Below are positions 1 to 8,762 of a stretch of 64,000 nucleotides of DNA, piece by piece (position 1 is the stretch's first letter; every line of letters starts with the position of its first letter). The notes beneath the pieces were generated by a model. It had not been told where the DNA came from and ran no database searches. It saw only the letters and a list, made by a program, of their open reading frames with translations. Source of the stretch: Neoarius graeffei (Eukaryota > Chordata > Actinopteri > Siluriformes > Ariidae); the NCBI RefSeq assembly GCF_027579695.1, contig NC_083577.1, positions 54,123,283-54,187,282 of the forward strand, in the 5' to 3' direction. Position numbers and translations under genes: made by a program.

Positions 1-992
1 GCCTGAAAAACTGCTGGTGTGTTGGTGAGTCCGAAGGGCATAACTTGATACTCATAGTGCCCTGACGGGGTGTTAAAGTCAGTCTTCCACTCGTCTCCCT
101 GTCGGATACGGATGAGGTGGTATGCGTTCCGTAAGTCCAACTTAGTGAAGACAGTGGCGCCTTGGAGCAGGTCGAATGCTGTGGACATCAGCGGAAGGGG
201 ATAGCGGTTGCGCACAGTGATCTTGTTAAGGCCTCTGTAATCAATACATGGCCGGAGCCCCCTATCCTTCTTGCCGACAAAGAAGAAGCCGGCACCAGCG
301 GGTGAGGTGGAGGGTCGAATGAACCCAGAGGCCAGGGTGTCCTTGATGTACTCCTCCATGGCCTTGCGTTCTGGCTGAGAGAGGGAAAACAGTCTGCCAC
401 AAGGAGGGGTAGTCCCAGGGAGCAAGTCAATGGCACAGTCGTAGGCACGGTGCGGAGGAAGAACGGCAGCCCTGCTCTTGCTAAAAACTTCTTTCAGATC
501 CCAGTACTCTGTGGGAACTTGAGATAACTCAGTGAGATCAGGAGGCTCAGCAGGAGACACAGGAGAGCTAGAGAGCAGACAAGAGGCATAGCATGCAGGA
601 CCCCATTCCGCAACCTGGCTTGTTACCCAGTCTATGTGAGGGTTGTGGTGGGTAAGCCAAGGAAGGCCTAGAATAACTGGGAACTCTGGTGAATGAATCA
701 GGTGCAGGGATATTTCTTCTTTGTGACCTTGAGACTGGAGAAAGACTGGAGAAGTTACCTGGGTGACTCTTCCGTCACCTAAAGCTTGGCCATCCAGAGC
801 AGACACAGACAGCAGGACTTCAAGAGGTGCAGTAGGGACATTGATTCTTCGGGTGAAGTGGACATCCATAAAGTTTCCCGCCGCCCCGGAGTCTAACAAG
901 GCCTGGCAAGAGTAGGCGGACTCACCCCAGGAGATGGAGACTCCTTGGCCAGGGAGTTCAGGAGAGAGGGTAGGCCCCGTCACAACCCTCCC
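1..992 (-). CDS. Retrotransposon pol, partial (aspartic protease and N-terminal reverse transcriptase)
   Basis: The open frame runs without a stop for about 330 codons from just after a TGA at 995-993 to the window edge. An aspartic protease active-site motif [10 protein letters not shown] is encoded near 899-870. A later hydrophobic stretch ending VILGLPWL is typical of the retropepsin C-terminus. Reverse transcriptase then starts, with [19 protein letters not shown], the KLDLRNAYH motif (near 145-120) and [16 protein letters not shown] at the edge. The catalytic YIDD box, RNase H and integrase lie outside the window. The frame is -1 relative to gag and the two overlap by only about 12 nt (992-980). 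This suggests ribosomal frameshifting, but I see no classic slippery heptamer. The product would process Gag-Pol and copy element RNA into DNA in cytoplasmic particles. Confidence 0.88.
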
Positions 993-1999
993 TCAGCTGG
1001 ACGGGGTGGTCCTTTTCCCGAGAGCTCGGGACATGATGCTCGGAAATGGCCAGGCTTGCCACAGTAGATGCAGCACTTGTCCCTCCTTCTGCGCTCCCTC
1101 TCAGATGTGGAGAGATGAGTATGGCCCACTTGCATGGGCTCCGGACAGTCACTGGAGGAGGTAGACGGGCTCCATGTTGAGGCAGTGAGGCCGGGGAGGC
1201 TCAGGACTTGGCGGCGCTCTCTAATCCTGTTGTCAAGATGAATGGCATGTGAAATCAGTGTTTCGAGGTCACTTGGGCATCTGATAGAGGCCAAACCATC
1301 TTTGATGGGGTCAGACAGACCATGGTGGAAGGCTGAAACCAGGGCAGTCTCGTTCCATCCACTGACTGCTGCGAGCATCCGGAACGAGATGGCGTAGTCT
1401 GCAACACTTCCTTCCTGCCGGATGGACATGAGCTTCCTGGCTGCATCTTTACTGATGTCTGCCTGATGAATGACCCGAAGCATCTCCCCCGTAAACAGCT
1501 TGAAGTCAGAGCACTCAGGTCCCTGTCTCTGCCTGATGGCTGTTGCCCAAGCTCGTGCCTTATCAGCTAACAAGGTTATCACATATGCGATCTTGCGGCG
1601 ATCCGTAGTGTAGGTTGAAGGCTGGAGCTCAAAGGTGAGTTGGCACTGGGTAAGGAACTCCCAGCACTCCCCGTGCTTGCCGCCATACCTCTGTGGTGCA
1701 GGAAGGCAGGGTTCACAAGCTGACGTAGGCAGCGTGGCAGAAGGCACTGGAGCGGGAGCAGATGGTGGAGCAGGAACAGGGGGAAGGTCAGGAGGAGGCG
1801 ATGTGGGCATAGGAGTCAACTGTGCCAGGGCTTTCCCAATTTGCTGAAGCAGTACCTCGTGGCGAGCAAGGGCCTCATGTTGGCTTGCGAGTGTTCGTCC
1901 ATAAGTGGCCATGGTCGCTCCGAAGTGTGTCAAAGCTGCCATAATTCCCTGAAGGTTGGCTGGGTAGACAGTTGAAGCAGCCTCTGCTGAGTCAGTCAT
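980..1999 (-). CDS. Retrotransposon Gag (capsid and nucleocapsid)
   Basis: This is an intact 339-codon frame starting MTDSAEAAS, whose ATG lies 1 nt downstream of the primer site. The N-terminal third is followed by a proline-rich segment (residues about 65-95). Then comes a retrotransposon Gag/capsid region with the aromatic signature around [15 protein letters not shown], which marks the capsid N-lobe of Sushi-type Gag and its domesticated relatives (RTL/PEG10 family). One zinc knuckle of the form CX2CX4HX4C sits at residues 310-323, after a basic run. It would bind the element RNA during particle assembly. The absence of stops or frameshifts over 1 kb argues for recent activity. There is no reason to call it a domesticated host gene, because the LTR and pol are still attached. 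Confidence 0.92.
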   Translation of the reverse strand: MTDSAEAASTVYPANLQGIMAALTHFGATMATYGRTLASQHEALARHEVLLQQIGKALAQLTPMPTSPPPDLPPVPAPPSAPAPVPSATLPTSACEPCLPAPQRYGGKHGECWEFLTQCQLTFELQPSTYTTDRRKIAYVITLLADKARAWATAIRQRQGPECSDFKLFTGEMLRVIHQADISKDAARKLMSIRQEGSVADYAISFRMLAAVSGWNETALVSAFHHGLSDPIKDGLASIRCPSDLETLISHAIHLDNRIRERRQVLSLPGLTASTWSPSTSSSDCPEPMQVGHTHLSTSERERRRRDKCCIYCGKPGHFRASCPELSGKGPPRPAEGGL

Positions 2000-2000
2000 G

Positions 2001-2011
2001 ACGGAGTCTTT
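2001..2011 (-). other. Self-primer binding site of the LTR element
   Basis: On the minus strand this reads AAAGACTCCGT and starts 1 nt after the LTR end. It is the exact reverse complement of ACGGAGTCTTT at 2418-2408 inside the LTR, which lies 31 nt downstream of the TATA box and so at the expected RNA 5' end. Eleven base pairs is the length used by Tf1 for self-primed reverse transcription. No tRNA-type TGG primer site is visible here. Confidence 0.8.
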
Positions 2012-2023
2012 CTGTTAGGGTTT

Positions 2024-2089
2024 TGCTGGGAATCGAACCCGGGTCACTGGTGTAGTAATCCAGCAAACCCCCACTAGGCCACCAGGGGA
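2024..2089 (-). other. tRNA-like module with A and B boxes at the LTR end
   Basis: On the minus strand a CCTGGTGGCCTAGTGG segment (2085-2070 region) resembles the A-box end of tRNA-Glu, and GGGTTCGATTCCC (2040-2028) is a consensus B box. The centre does not match tRNA-Glu. TTTGCTGG pairs with CCAGCAAA nearby, so a hairpin is an alternative reading. Either a tRNA or SINE head was captured by the LTR, or the likeness is chance. Confidence 0.5.
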
Positions 2090-2137
2090 ATGACTCAAGT
2101 GCAGAGGAGTGAGGTGAAAGTAGAGTAGAAAAAACAG

Positions 2138-2143
2138 TTTATT
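2138..2143 (-). terminator. LTR polyadenylation signal
   Basis: AATAAA on the minus strand, followed by a T-rich tract, lies within the LTR about 280 nt after the predicted RNA start. It would define R as roughly 2418 to about 2120. Confidence 0.6.
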
Positions 2144-2407
2144 CACAATGCAAAAAATCCAAGGCAAAAAACAAAAGTATAATCCAAACGCTCAGAAGAT
2201 ATACGGGAAAAAATAAAAAATCCAAAAGTTCAAAGTCAAAACAAAAAGCCAAAAAATAAGAAAAGAAAAGGCAAAAATCCAAACGCTCAGAAGATCCAAA
2301 TTGGTAAATAAAGTCCAAAAAGTCCACAAGAAAGCAAAGTACAAAAGACCACAAAGACAAAGGCAAGGAACACGGAACAGAGGTCTCTAGTGATAACATA
2401 ACAGCAC

Positions 2408-2449
2408 AAAGACTCCGTGACTAGGGACCAAACTGAGGAAGTATTTATA
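2408..2449 (-). promoter_or_regulatory. LTR core promoter: TATA box and predicted RNA start
   Basis: TATAAATA lies at 2449-2442 on the minus strand. The predicted start, A at 2418, is 31 nt downstream and begins the ACGGAGTCTTT that pairs with the primer site. RNA polymerase II start placement and self-priming therefore support each other. Confidence 0.7.
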
Positions 2450-2640
2450 CACAGAGAAATTAAGAAACTGGGCAGGGCAGGAAATAAAGAACAGGTGGGG
2501 GTAAAAGGCACATGGAAACAGGCAATCAAAACAAACACAAAACACAGAAGCGGTGGCGGCCTCTAGAGGCCAAAACAAACATGACAAGATAAAGCAATAA
2601 CAGCGGCCTCTAGAGGCCAAGACAGTCCCCAGTCCTAACA

Positions 2641-2953
2641 TACTGAACTCATCTTCGACTTGTTCAATATCATGCTAGCTGAATGGAATATATCTGATAG
2701 ACCACTCAACGCTAGACAATATTATTTAAGTAGGTCAGTCAGATCTACGATGTATTTCATATGAAAAATGTGAGTTTTCATATGAAATACATATGAAAAG
2801 ATAAACTTCATATCTTCAAGCCAACATGTGATTAATTTTTTATTATATAGATACAATCACAAACAAAAAGTACCCAAATTTATCAAAACAATTCAGCAAT
2901 TTCCTCACGAGTCATATATAGAGATTTATGTCACGGATTTGGTTCTCCATGTC
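2641..2953. other. Unique flank with a perfect hairpin
   Basis: No gene seen. It is AT-rich. A 16-bp perfect inverted repeat (2752-2767 and 2775-2790, 7-nt loop) is built on CATATG. Confidence 0.6.
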
Positions 2954-3325
2954 TCATCTCATCTCATCATCTCTAGCCACTTTATCCTGTCCTACAGGGT
3001 CACAGGCAAGCTGGAGCTTATCCCAGCTGACTATGGGCGAAAGGCGGGGTACACCCTGGACAAGTCGCCAGGCCATCACAGGGCTGACACATAGACACAG
3101 ACAACCATTCACACTCACACCTACGGTCAATTTAGAGTCGCCAGTTAACCTAACCTGCATGTCTTTGGACTGTGGGGGAAACCGGAGCACCCGGAGGAAA
3201 CCCACGCAGACACGGGGAGAACATGCAAACTCCACACAGAAAGGCCCTCGTTGGCCACGGGGCTCAAACCCAGACCTTCTTGCTGTGAGGCGACAGCACT
3301 AACCACTACACCACATGCCACCCCT
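2954..3325 (-). repeat. V-SINE (DANA/mermaid-like), full length
   Basis: This copy defines the family used in the other entries. On its own strand it has a tRNA-like head with an A box (GGTGTAGTGGTTAG) and a B box (GGGTTCGAGCCC). Next is the conserved vertebrate SINE core around CCACAGTCCAAAGACATGCA, then a 3' half with GTCCAGGGTGTACCCCGCC, and a tail of ATGAG or ATGGAT units. It is transcribed by RNA polymerase III and copied by a partner LINE. Imperfect flanking duplications (GGTTCTCCATGTC / GGGTCTCCATGTC) bound it. Confidence 0.85.
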
Positions 3326-3420
3326 GGGTCTCCATGTCCCAAAAGTAATTTGTAAAATGAAAAATACGAGTGGTGTATTTCCCAGTAAAACACTTGTGTG
3401 TGTGTGTCTATCTACTGTAT

Positions 3421-3423
3421 CTA

Positions 3424-3460
<37 letters not shown>
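3421..3460. repeat. (TA)n microsatellite
   Basis: A CTAT run followed by alternating TA, adjoining the head of the next SINE. Confidence 0.9.
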
Positions 3461-3462
<2 letters not shown>

Positions 3463-3464
3463 TG

Positions 3465-3795
3465 GGTGGCATGGTGATGTAGTGGTTAGCACTGTCGCCT
3501 CACAGCAAGAAGGTCCTGGGTTCGAGCCCAGCAGCCGACGAGGGCCTTTCTGTGTGAAGTTTCCTCTGAGTGCTCCGGTTTCCCCACAGTCCAAAGACAT
3601 GCAGGTTAGGCTGATTGGTCGCTCTAAATTGACTGTGAGTGTGAATGGTTGTTTGTCTGTATGTCAGCCCTGCGATGATTTGGCAACTTGTCCAAGGTGT
3701 ACCCTGCCTCTAGCCCATAGTCAGCTGGGATAGGCTCCAGCTTGCCTGTGACCCTGTACAGGATAAGCGGCTACAAATAATGGATAGATGGATGA
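3465..3795 (+). repeat. V-SINE, plus strand, older copy
   Basis: It has the same head, core and tail as the 2954 copy but belongs to the subfamily with an ATGGATAGATGGAT tail and a CTGTACAGGATAAGCGG 3' part. It lacks the block around the sequence CCGTGTCCGCGTGGG. It directly abuts a Tc1 fragment. Confidence 0.82.
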
Positions 3796-3797
3796 AG

Positions 3798-4672
3798 AAG
3801 TTCATTTTTTAATAATCTAATTCATAAAGGTAAACTTTCATATAGTCTATATTCAGCACATGTAAAGTATTTCAAGCCTTTTTTGTTTTAATTTTGATGA
3901 TTATGGCTTATAGCTCATGAAAATTAAAAATCAAATATTTCAAGTGATTAGAATATTTCCTAAGATCAATCAAAACAGGATTTACAATACAGAAATGTCC
4001 AACTTCTGAAAAGTATGTTCATTCATACACTCAATACTTGGTTGGAGCGCCATCACCATGAATTACTGCATCAATGCAGTGTGGCATGGAAACGATCAGC
4101 CTGTGGCACTGCTGAGGTGTTACTGAAGCCCAGGTTGCTTTGATGGTGGCCTTCAGCTCGTGTGTATTTTCAGGTCGGGTGTTTCTCATCTTCTTGACAA
4201 TACTCCATAGATTCTCTCTGGGGTTCAGGTCAGGTGAGTTGGCTGGCCAATCAAGCACAGTAATATCATGATCAGCAAACCATTTAGTAGTAGTTTTGGC
4301 ACTGTGGGCAAGTGCTAAGTCCTGCTGGAAAAGGAAATCATCATCATCTCCATAAAGCTTCCCCATGAGTGTGATTGCGTATACTGAACTACACCAAGAG
4401 ATACACTGTGTTTGTACTGTTTCAGTAGTAAATTACTCAAACTCAAAATGAAATATTCTCATATTTTGAGATGGTTTTTTGTTTTTTGTTTTTTTAGATT
4501 TTTTTTTTTTGTTGTAGGTCATAATTATCAAAATTAAAATAAAAAACGTTTGAAACATTTTAATTGATGTGTAACAAGTCTATAATATATTACATTTCAC
4601 TTTCGTAAATAACTGATGGAAAATATTGAACATTTTCACACTATTCTAATTTTTTGTGATGCACCTGAATTT
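3798..4672 (-). mobile_element. Tc1-like element, internally deleted
   Basis: The right end reads GGTGCATCACAAAAAATTAG on the minus strand, typical of a common fish Tc1 family. The left inverted repeat lacks its outermost bases, where it meets the SINE. Only the 3' third of the transposase remains. The right inverted repeat carries T-rich expansions near 4465-4510. Confidence 0.72.
4031..4366 (-). pseudogene. Tc1 transposase C-terminal fragment
   Basis: An open 111-codon piece. It retains the second catalytic Asp in FQQDLALAHS and the Glu after SPDLNPRE, 34 residues apart, the DD34E spacing of Tc1 elements. The HTH DNA-binding region and the first Asp are gone, so it cannot be an active transposase. 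It ends GAPTKY and then stops, the usual Tc1 end. Confidence 0.85.
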
Positions 4673-5404
4673 TCATGGTGCTTTTAAAAGTGCCTAGTCT
4701 TAAATTAATTTTCAATGCCTAAAGTTATATATAAACATAATGGTAGTATTTCATTGAGACAAGGCTTTTGACTTGATATGTCTGTTATATCAAACAATGC
4801 ATTTGACAGGCTGCCTAATAAAATAGGCTGTTCATCATAAAATACTCCTTATATGAAATGTGAAATTAATCAAGCCCTCTCGCTCCTCTGGGAAACGTAG
4901 CTTTCTCTTTATCTGGAATCAGAAGAGGATTTTAAAAAATACTTTTCCTCAGCATAATGTTTTCACAAGCTCATTTGGTAGTGTACTAGCATATTAGCAT
5001 GTAAATTTGAGAAAAACAGTGGAAGCAAACAGGAACTGGTTGATGTGTATGCTTTATTTTCTCAGTAAGTTACAATGTTGACAGCCAGTGAGCCATCACA
5101 TTACAGTGTGCTGAATCTGCCATATATGTGTACAATATAGCGCCACATTAACCGCAGTCATACAGCTAATACAGCGCACATGCACGTGCAGCAAAGTCTT
5201 TGTTGTAATCAAGTAGACTTTCCTTGCTGATTAAATCTGAGTAAAAAAAAAATACTGCAGGAATTAGGAAGTTCATTTGTGGTAATGGAGAATGCAGAAT
5301 TCAAAACCACACATAGGGCTGGAGAGAGCTGTGTAACAGCACAACTAGCTATAAAAGTAAGAAAAGCCCTATGCTTTTGACACACCATCCTTGTGAGCCA
5401 TATC
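4673..5404. other. Intergenic, no gene seen
   Basis: AT-rich unique sequence without a convincing coding frame or repeat. Confidence 0.6.
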
Positions 5405-5416
5405 AGTGAAAGCTTT

Positions 5417-5780
5417 CCATCCATCTGTTATCTGTAGCTGCTTACCCTGTGCAGGGTCACGGGCAAGCTGGAGCCTATCCCAGATGACTATGTGTGAGAG
5501 GCGGGGTACACCCTGGACAAGTCGCCAGATCATCACAGGGCTGACACAGAGACAAACAACCATTCACACTCACACCTACAGTCAATTTAGAGCCACCAAT
5601 TAGCCTAACCTGCATGTCTTTGGACTGTGCGGGAACTGGAGCACCCGGAGGAAACCCACACAGACACAGGGAGAACATGCAAACTCCACACAGAAAGGCC
5701 CCCGTCAGCCACTGGGCTCGAACCCAGAACCTTCTTGCTGTGAGGCAACAGTGCTAACCACTACACCACCGTGCCGTCCC
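5417..5780 (-). repeat. V-SINE, minus strand, with exact duplication
   Basis: ATGGAT-tail subfamily. It is bounded by the 12-bp direct repeat AGTGAAAGCTTT at 5405-5416 and 5781-5792, which fixes both ends. Confidence 0.9.
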
Positions 5781-5792
5781 AGTGAAAGCTTT

Positions 5793-6994
5793 GTGGAATC
5801 AAATCTATGTTGAATTTTCTTACATTCTAAAATATCACTTTTGTTTTATGATACACTGCATAGAATCTGAATGGATCACACAAACACTGTATATTATTAA
5901 GGCACATATTCAGGCAATGCTTGGTTTTGCTTTATTAAAAATGTACTATATTGATACAACACTGTAGTGTCTTTAATTTATATCTTGTGTATCATTACAC
6001 TTCCACTTATTTACAAGGGGGATACTGAAAATCTGAATGGCATATTGAAGATTAACCTTTTGTAGTCAGGTCATCCAAAAAGTTAAATGGCATTTTGCTT
6101 TTCGAAGTATATACTGACTTCTTTCACAGGGGTAAATAAATAAATAAACAAACAAACATGTGTTCTGCATCTGTTGTCACAGCTTAACAAAACAAATTTT
6201 CTTCTCGTCTTGTATGGGGATAATTAATTTTAAATACAAGGGTTTCCTCCATTTTAAATTAAAATGGCATACCAACACATACAGACTGCCACAGGCAGAT
6301 TAAAAAAGTTTTATTGAGGGGAAACAAAAACAAAACATTATTATTGTTTAATTAGCACATTAATATTAGTTTTGAGCTGCAAGTTTTTGAAAGCCGTAGG
6401 CGCACAAGTGGTTTGACTTGGCATGCACCCACTTTATTTCAGGGTATAGTTTCCTCATTTTATGCAGCCCATAATCTTAGATGACATTTCTCTGTTTGCA
6501 GGCCAAGGCCTGTGGAGAAGACGGAGAAGATAGGCCATGTGATCACATTGGTTTTCTTGCATTTGGAAATATTTTAATTGCTAAGTGCTGACCCCTACTT
6601 ACATTAATGAGGAGCTGGAGAAATTTTGACCTTGTGGTGTGCATGAATCAATACGAAGTTAATAAAGCCAAGTTCATTGCTGCCTAACGCAAAACAAACC
6701 TGATTTGTTTACTTACCTAGGCCCTGGATATGTCAGGCCCATTATGAAATGATTTATAGACCACCGCCCAATGAAATTGTTTAAAGCAGATTAGGTGCAG
6801 GGAACGATCAGCACTAATATGACAAGCTGATGCCACATGACAGGTAACCAAGCAAACAAGTTCCTGAAATTCAGATTGAATTAGAATCCTAATAATCCTA
6901 CAGGGAGTCGGAGATTAAATCAGAGGGAGGGAGAGAGGGTGTGAACTCCACGCCCCAAAACAAGCACACACAAGCTTGCTTTAAAATGGACGAC

Positions 6995-7048
<54 letters not shown>

Positions 7049-8356
7049 ACTATACTGTATGGGTGCTTGAAATGATGTTTATTAACCACAGACATTAATA
7101 AACAGAAAAGACATTATTGTTCCATGGATTTTAGGTAAGAGTCATATTAGTCATAGTTTTGCTTTATTCCAAGGCCCTTCAGGAAAATAATTTAAATTTA
7201 TACAAAATACTTCCAGAGAAGTGTCTCAATGCTAAGACTGGACATTTTAATGTAGAAGAGCATTTGTATTGCACTGGGTAATGCTGTACCAAAGGCATTT
7301 ATTGACCCATTTCTCATAAAGGCAGTGGCCCATATCAAAATGATAAAGGACTTCAGTGATAAAGTCAATATTCTCTTAGAAGAAAGCAGGGTTTTTTGCT
7401 GCATGGAGAATATAATTGCACTATAAAAAGAAAATGGTTAAATTTTTATCTTCAGTAATATCCTTTATGATTGTTTACAAATTCTTTTATTCACTGATTT
7501 GTTTTTCCCCCCTCTGTTTTATAGAGCTTTCCTCTTTATTTGAAAATAATGAATATAAATGAGGGTTTGCACTATTCCCGGACACATTAAGGAAATTGTA
7601 TACAAATTAGAATATGAATGTCTGAGCAAGGTGCATTATGTGGACATTTGAATATGCATGATAAATATTACATTATGGCAGCAACTGCAAGCAAATCTGT
7701 TTCACATTTTTAATATGTTTTTTTCTTTACAAAAAAAACGTGATTAAAAACTTCCTGTGCTCTCATTTTTATCCAAGTTTGACCCAAATGATACAATCAA
7801 CCACTTTTTCTCTCTTAGTAATTAGGTTATTTACACACACCTAATTGTGTAAATATGTAATTATAGTTAATCAGAAGTCCTATTTTTGTAACACATGCAG
7901 TATTTGGAGAATTTTATATATTAGCCTCCTGATTTGTGGCATGGATACTGTTGACTGTCAGAATGAGTCATAAAAAAGTTAGGCACAGAAATTAACCAAA
8001 TTTCATTCAATTAAACTGAATAAAAACTTTGCTTACCTTCGGTGGGCAGCCAGTTGGAGGGTAAATTGAAAATCTTCAGCAGTAAAAAATACATATACAC
8101 TAAAACTGATGCCACATGCTTGCAGCTACACCACCATGAATAATGTGCAGTTAAGAGTTCAATAAAGAGAAATAAATTAAAAATTAATAAAATAGAGTAT
8201 ATACCGACACTTAACATTCTGTGATAATTTCAAGTATCATATAAATTTATGAGCCTTTTAAACTGTCACACTTGTCTACATAAAATGAAAATGACAAAGT
8301 CTATTAAAGTCCATCAAAGCCAGTGGGCTCTCACTTCCTGTCTGAATAAATGCCAT
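5793..8356. other. Intergenic, no gene seen
   Basis: Mostly unique AT-rich sequence. It holds a (GT)n run at 6997-7047. A more balanced, non-repetitive stretch at about 6440-6900 could be conserved noncoding DNA. The short open frames have no recognisable domain. Confidence 0.55.
6997..7047. repeat. (GT)n microsatellite
   Basis: About 25 uninterrupted GT units. Confidence 0.95.
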
Positions 8357-8369
8357 AAAGAGAAATACC

Positions 8370-8749
8370 GGGCGGCACGGTGGTGTAGTGGTTAGCGCTG
8401 TCGCCTCACAGCAAGAAGGTCCTGGGTTCGAGCCCCGGGGCCGGCGAGGGCCTTTCTGTGCGGAGTTTGCATGTCCTCCCCGTGTCCGCGTGGGTTTCCT
8501 CCGGGTGCTCCGGTTTCCCCCACAGTCCAAAGACATGCAGGTTAGGTTAACTGGTGACTCTAAATTGACCGTAGGTGTGAATGTGAGTGTGAATGGTTGT
8601 CTGCGTCTATGTGTCAGCCCTGTGATGACCTGGCGACTTGTCCAGGGTGTACCCCGCCTTTCGCCCGTAGTCAGCTGGGATAGGCTCCAGCTTGCCTGCG
8701 ACCCTGTAGAAGGATAAAGCAGCTAGAGATAATGAGATGAGATGAGATG
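8370..8749 (+). repeat. V-SINE, young full-length copy
   Basis: Full head, core and 3' half with an ATGAG tail. It is flanked by the 13-bp duplication AAAGAGAAATACC (8357-8369 and 8750-8762). The exact duplication and intact A and B boxes mark a recent insertion. Confidence 0.93.
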
Positions 8750-8762
8750 AAAGAGAAATACC

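Larger units (their letters stand above)
1..2640 (-). mobile_element. Ty3/gypsy (Sushi-type) LTR retrotransposon, 5' half
   Basis: Reading on the minus strand, the order is 5' LTR (2640-2013), an 11-nt primer site, gag (1999-980) and pol (protease then reverse transcriptase), which runs off the window at position 1. The 3' LTR, RNase H and integrase are outside the window. Gag is intact, and the pol frame is open from 992 to 1 without a stop, so this copy looks recent. Gag with a single CCHC knuckle, pol in the -1 frame, and self-complementarity between the transcript 5' end and the primer site together match the Sushi/Tf1 group of Metaviridae. The target-site duplication cannot be checked because the far end is missing. 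Confidence 0.9.
2013..2640 (-). repeat. 5' LTR (628 bp)
   Basis: The minus strand begins TGTTAGGACT and ends CCTAACA, the usual TG...CA ends with a short inverted repeat (TGTTAGG/CCTAACA). It contains a TATA box (2449-2442), a poly(A) signal (minus AATAAA at 2143-2138) and a long T-rich R/U5 portion. A 14-bp palindrome GGCCTCTAGAGGCC occurs twice in U3 (2558-2571 and 2605-2618). A motif containing AACGCTCAGAAGAT also occurs twice, near 2187 and 2282. Confidence 0.88.

Noticed and set aside
1635-1847. Plus-strand open frame opposite gag
   Set aside because: Shadow of the GC-rich, proline-coding part of the retrotransposon gag.
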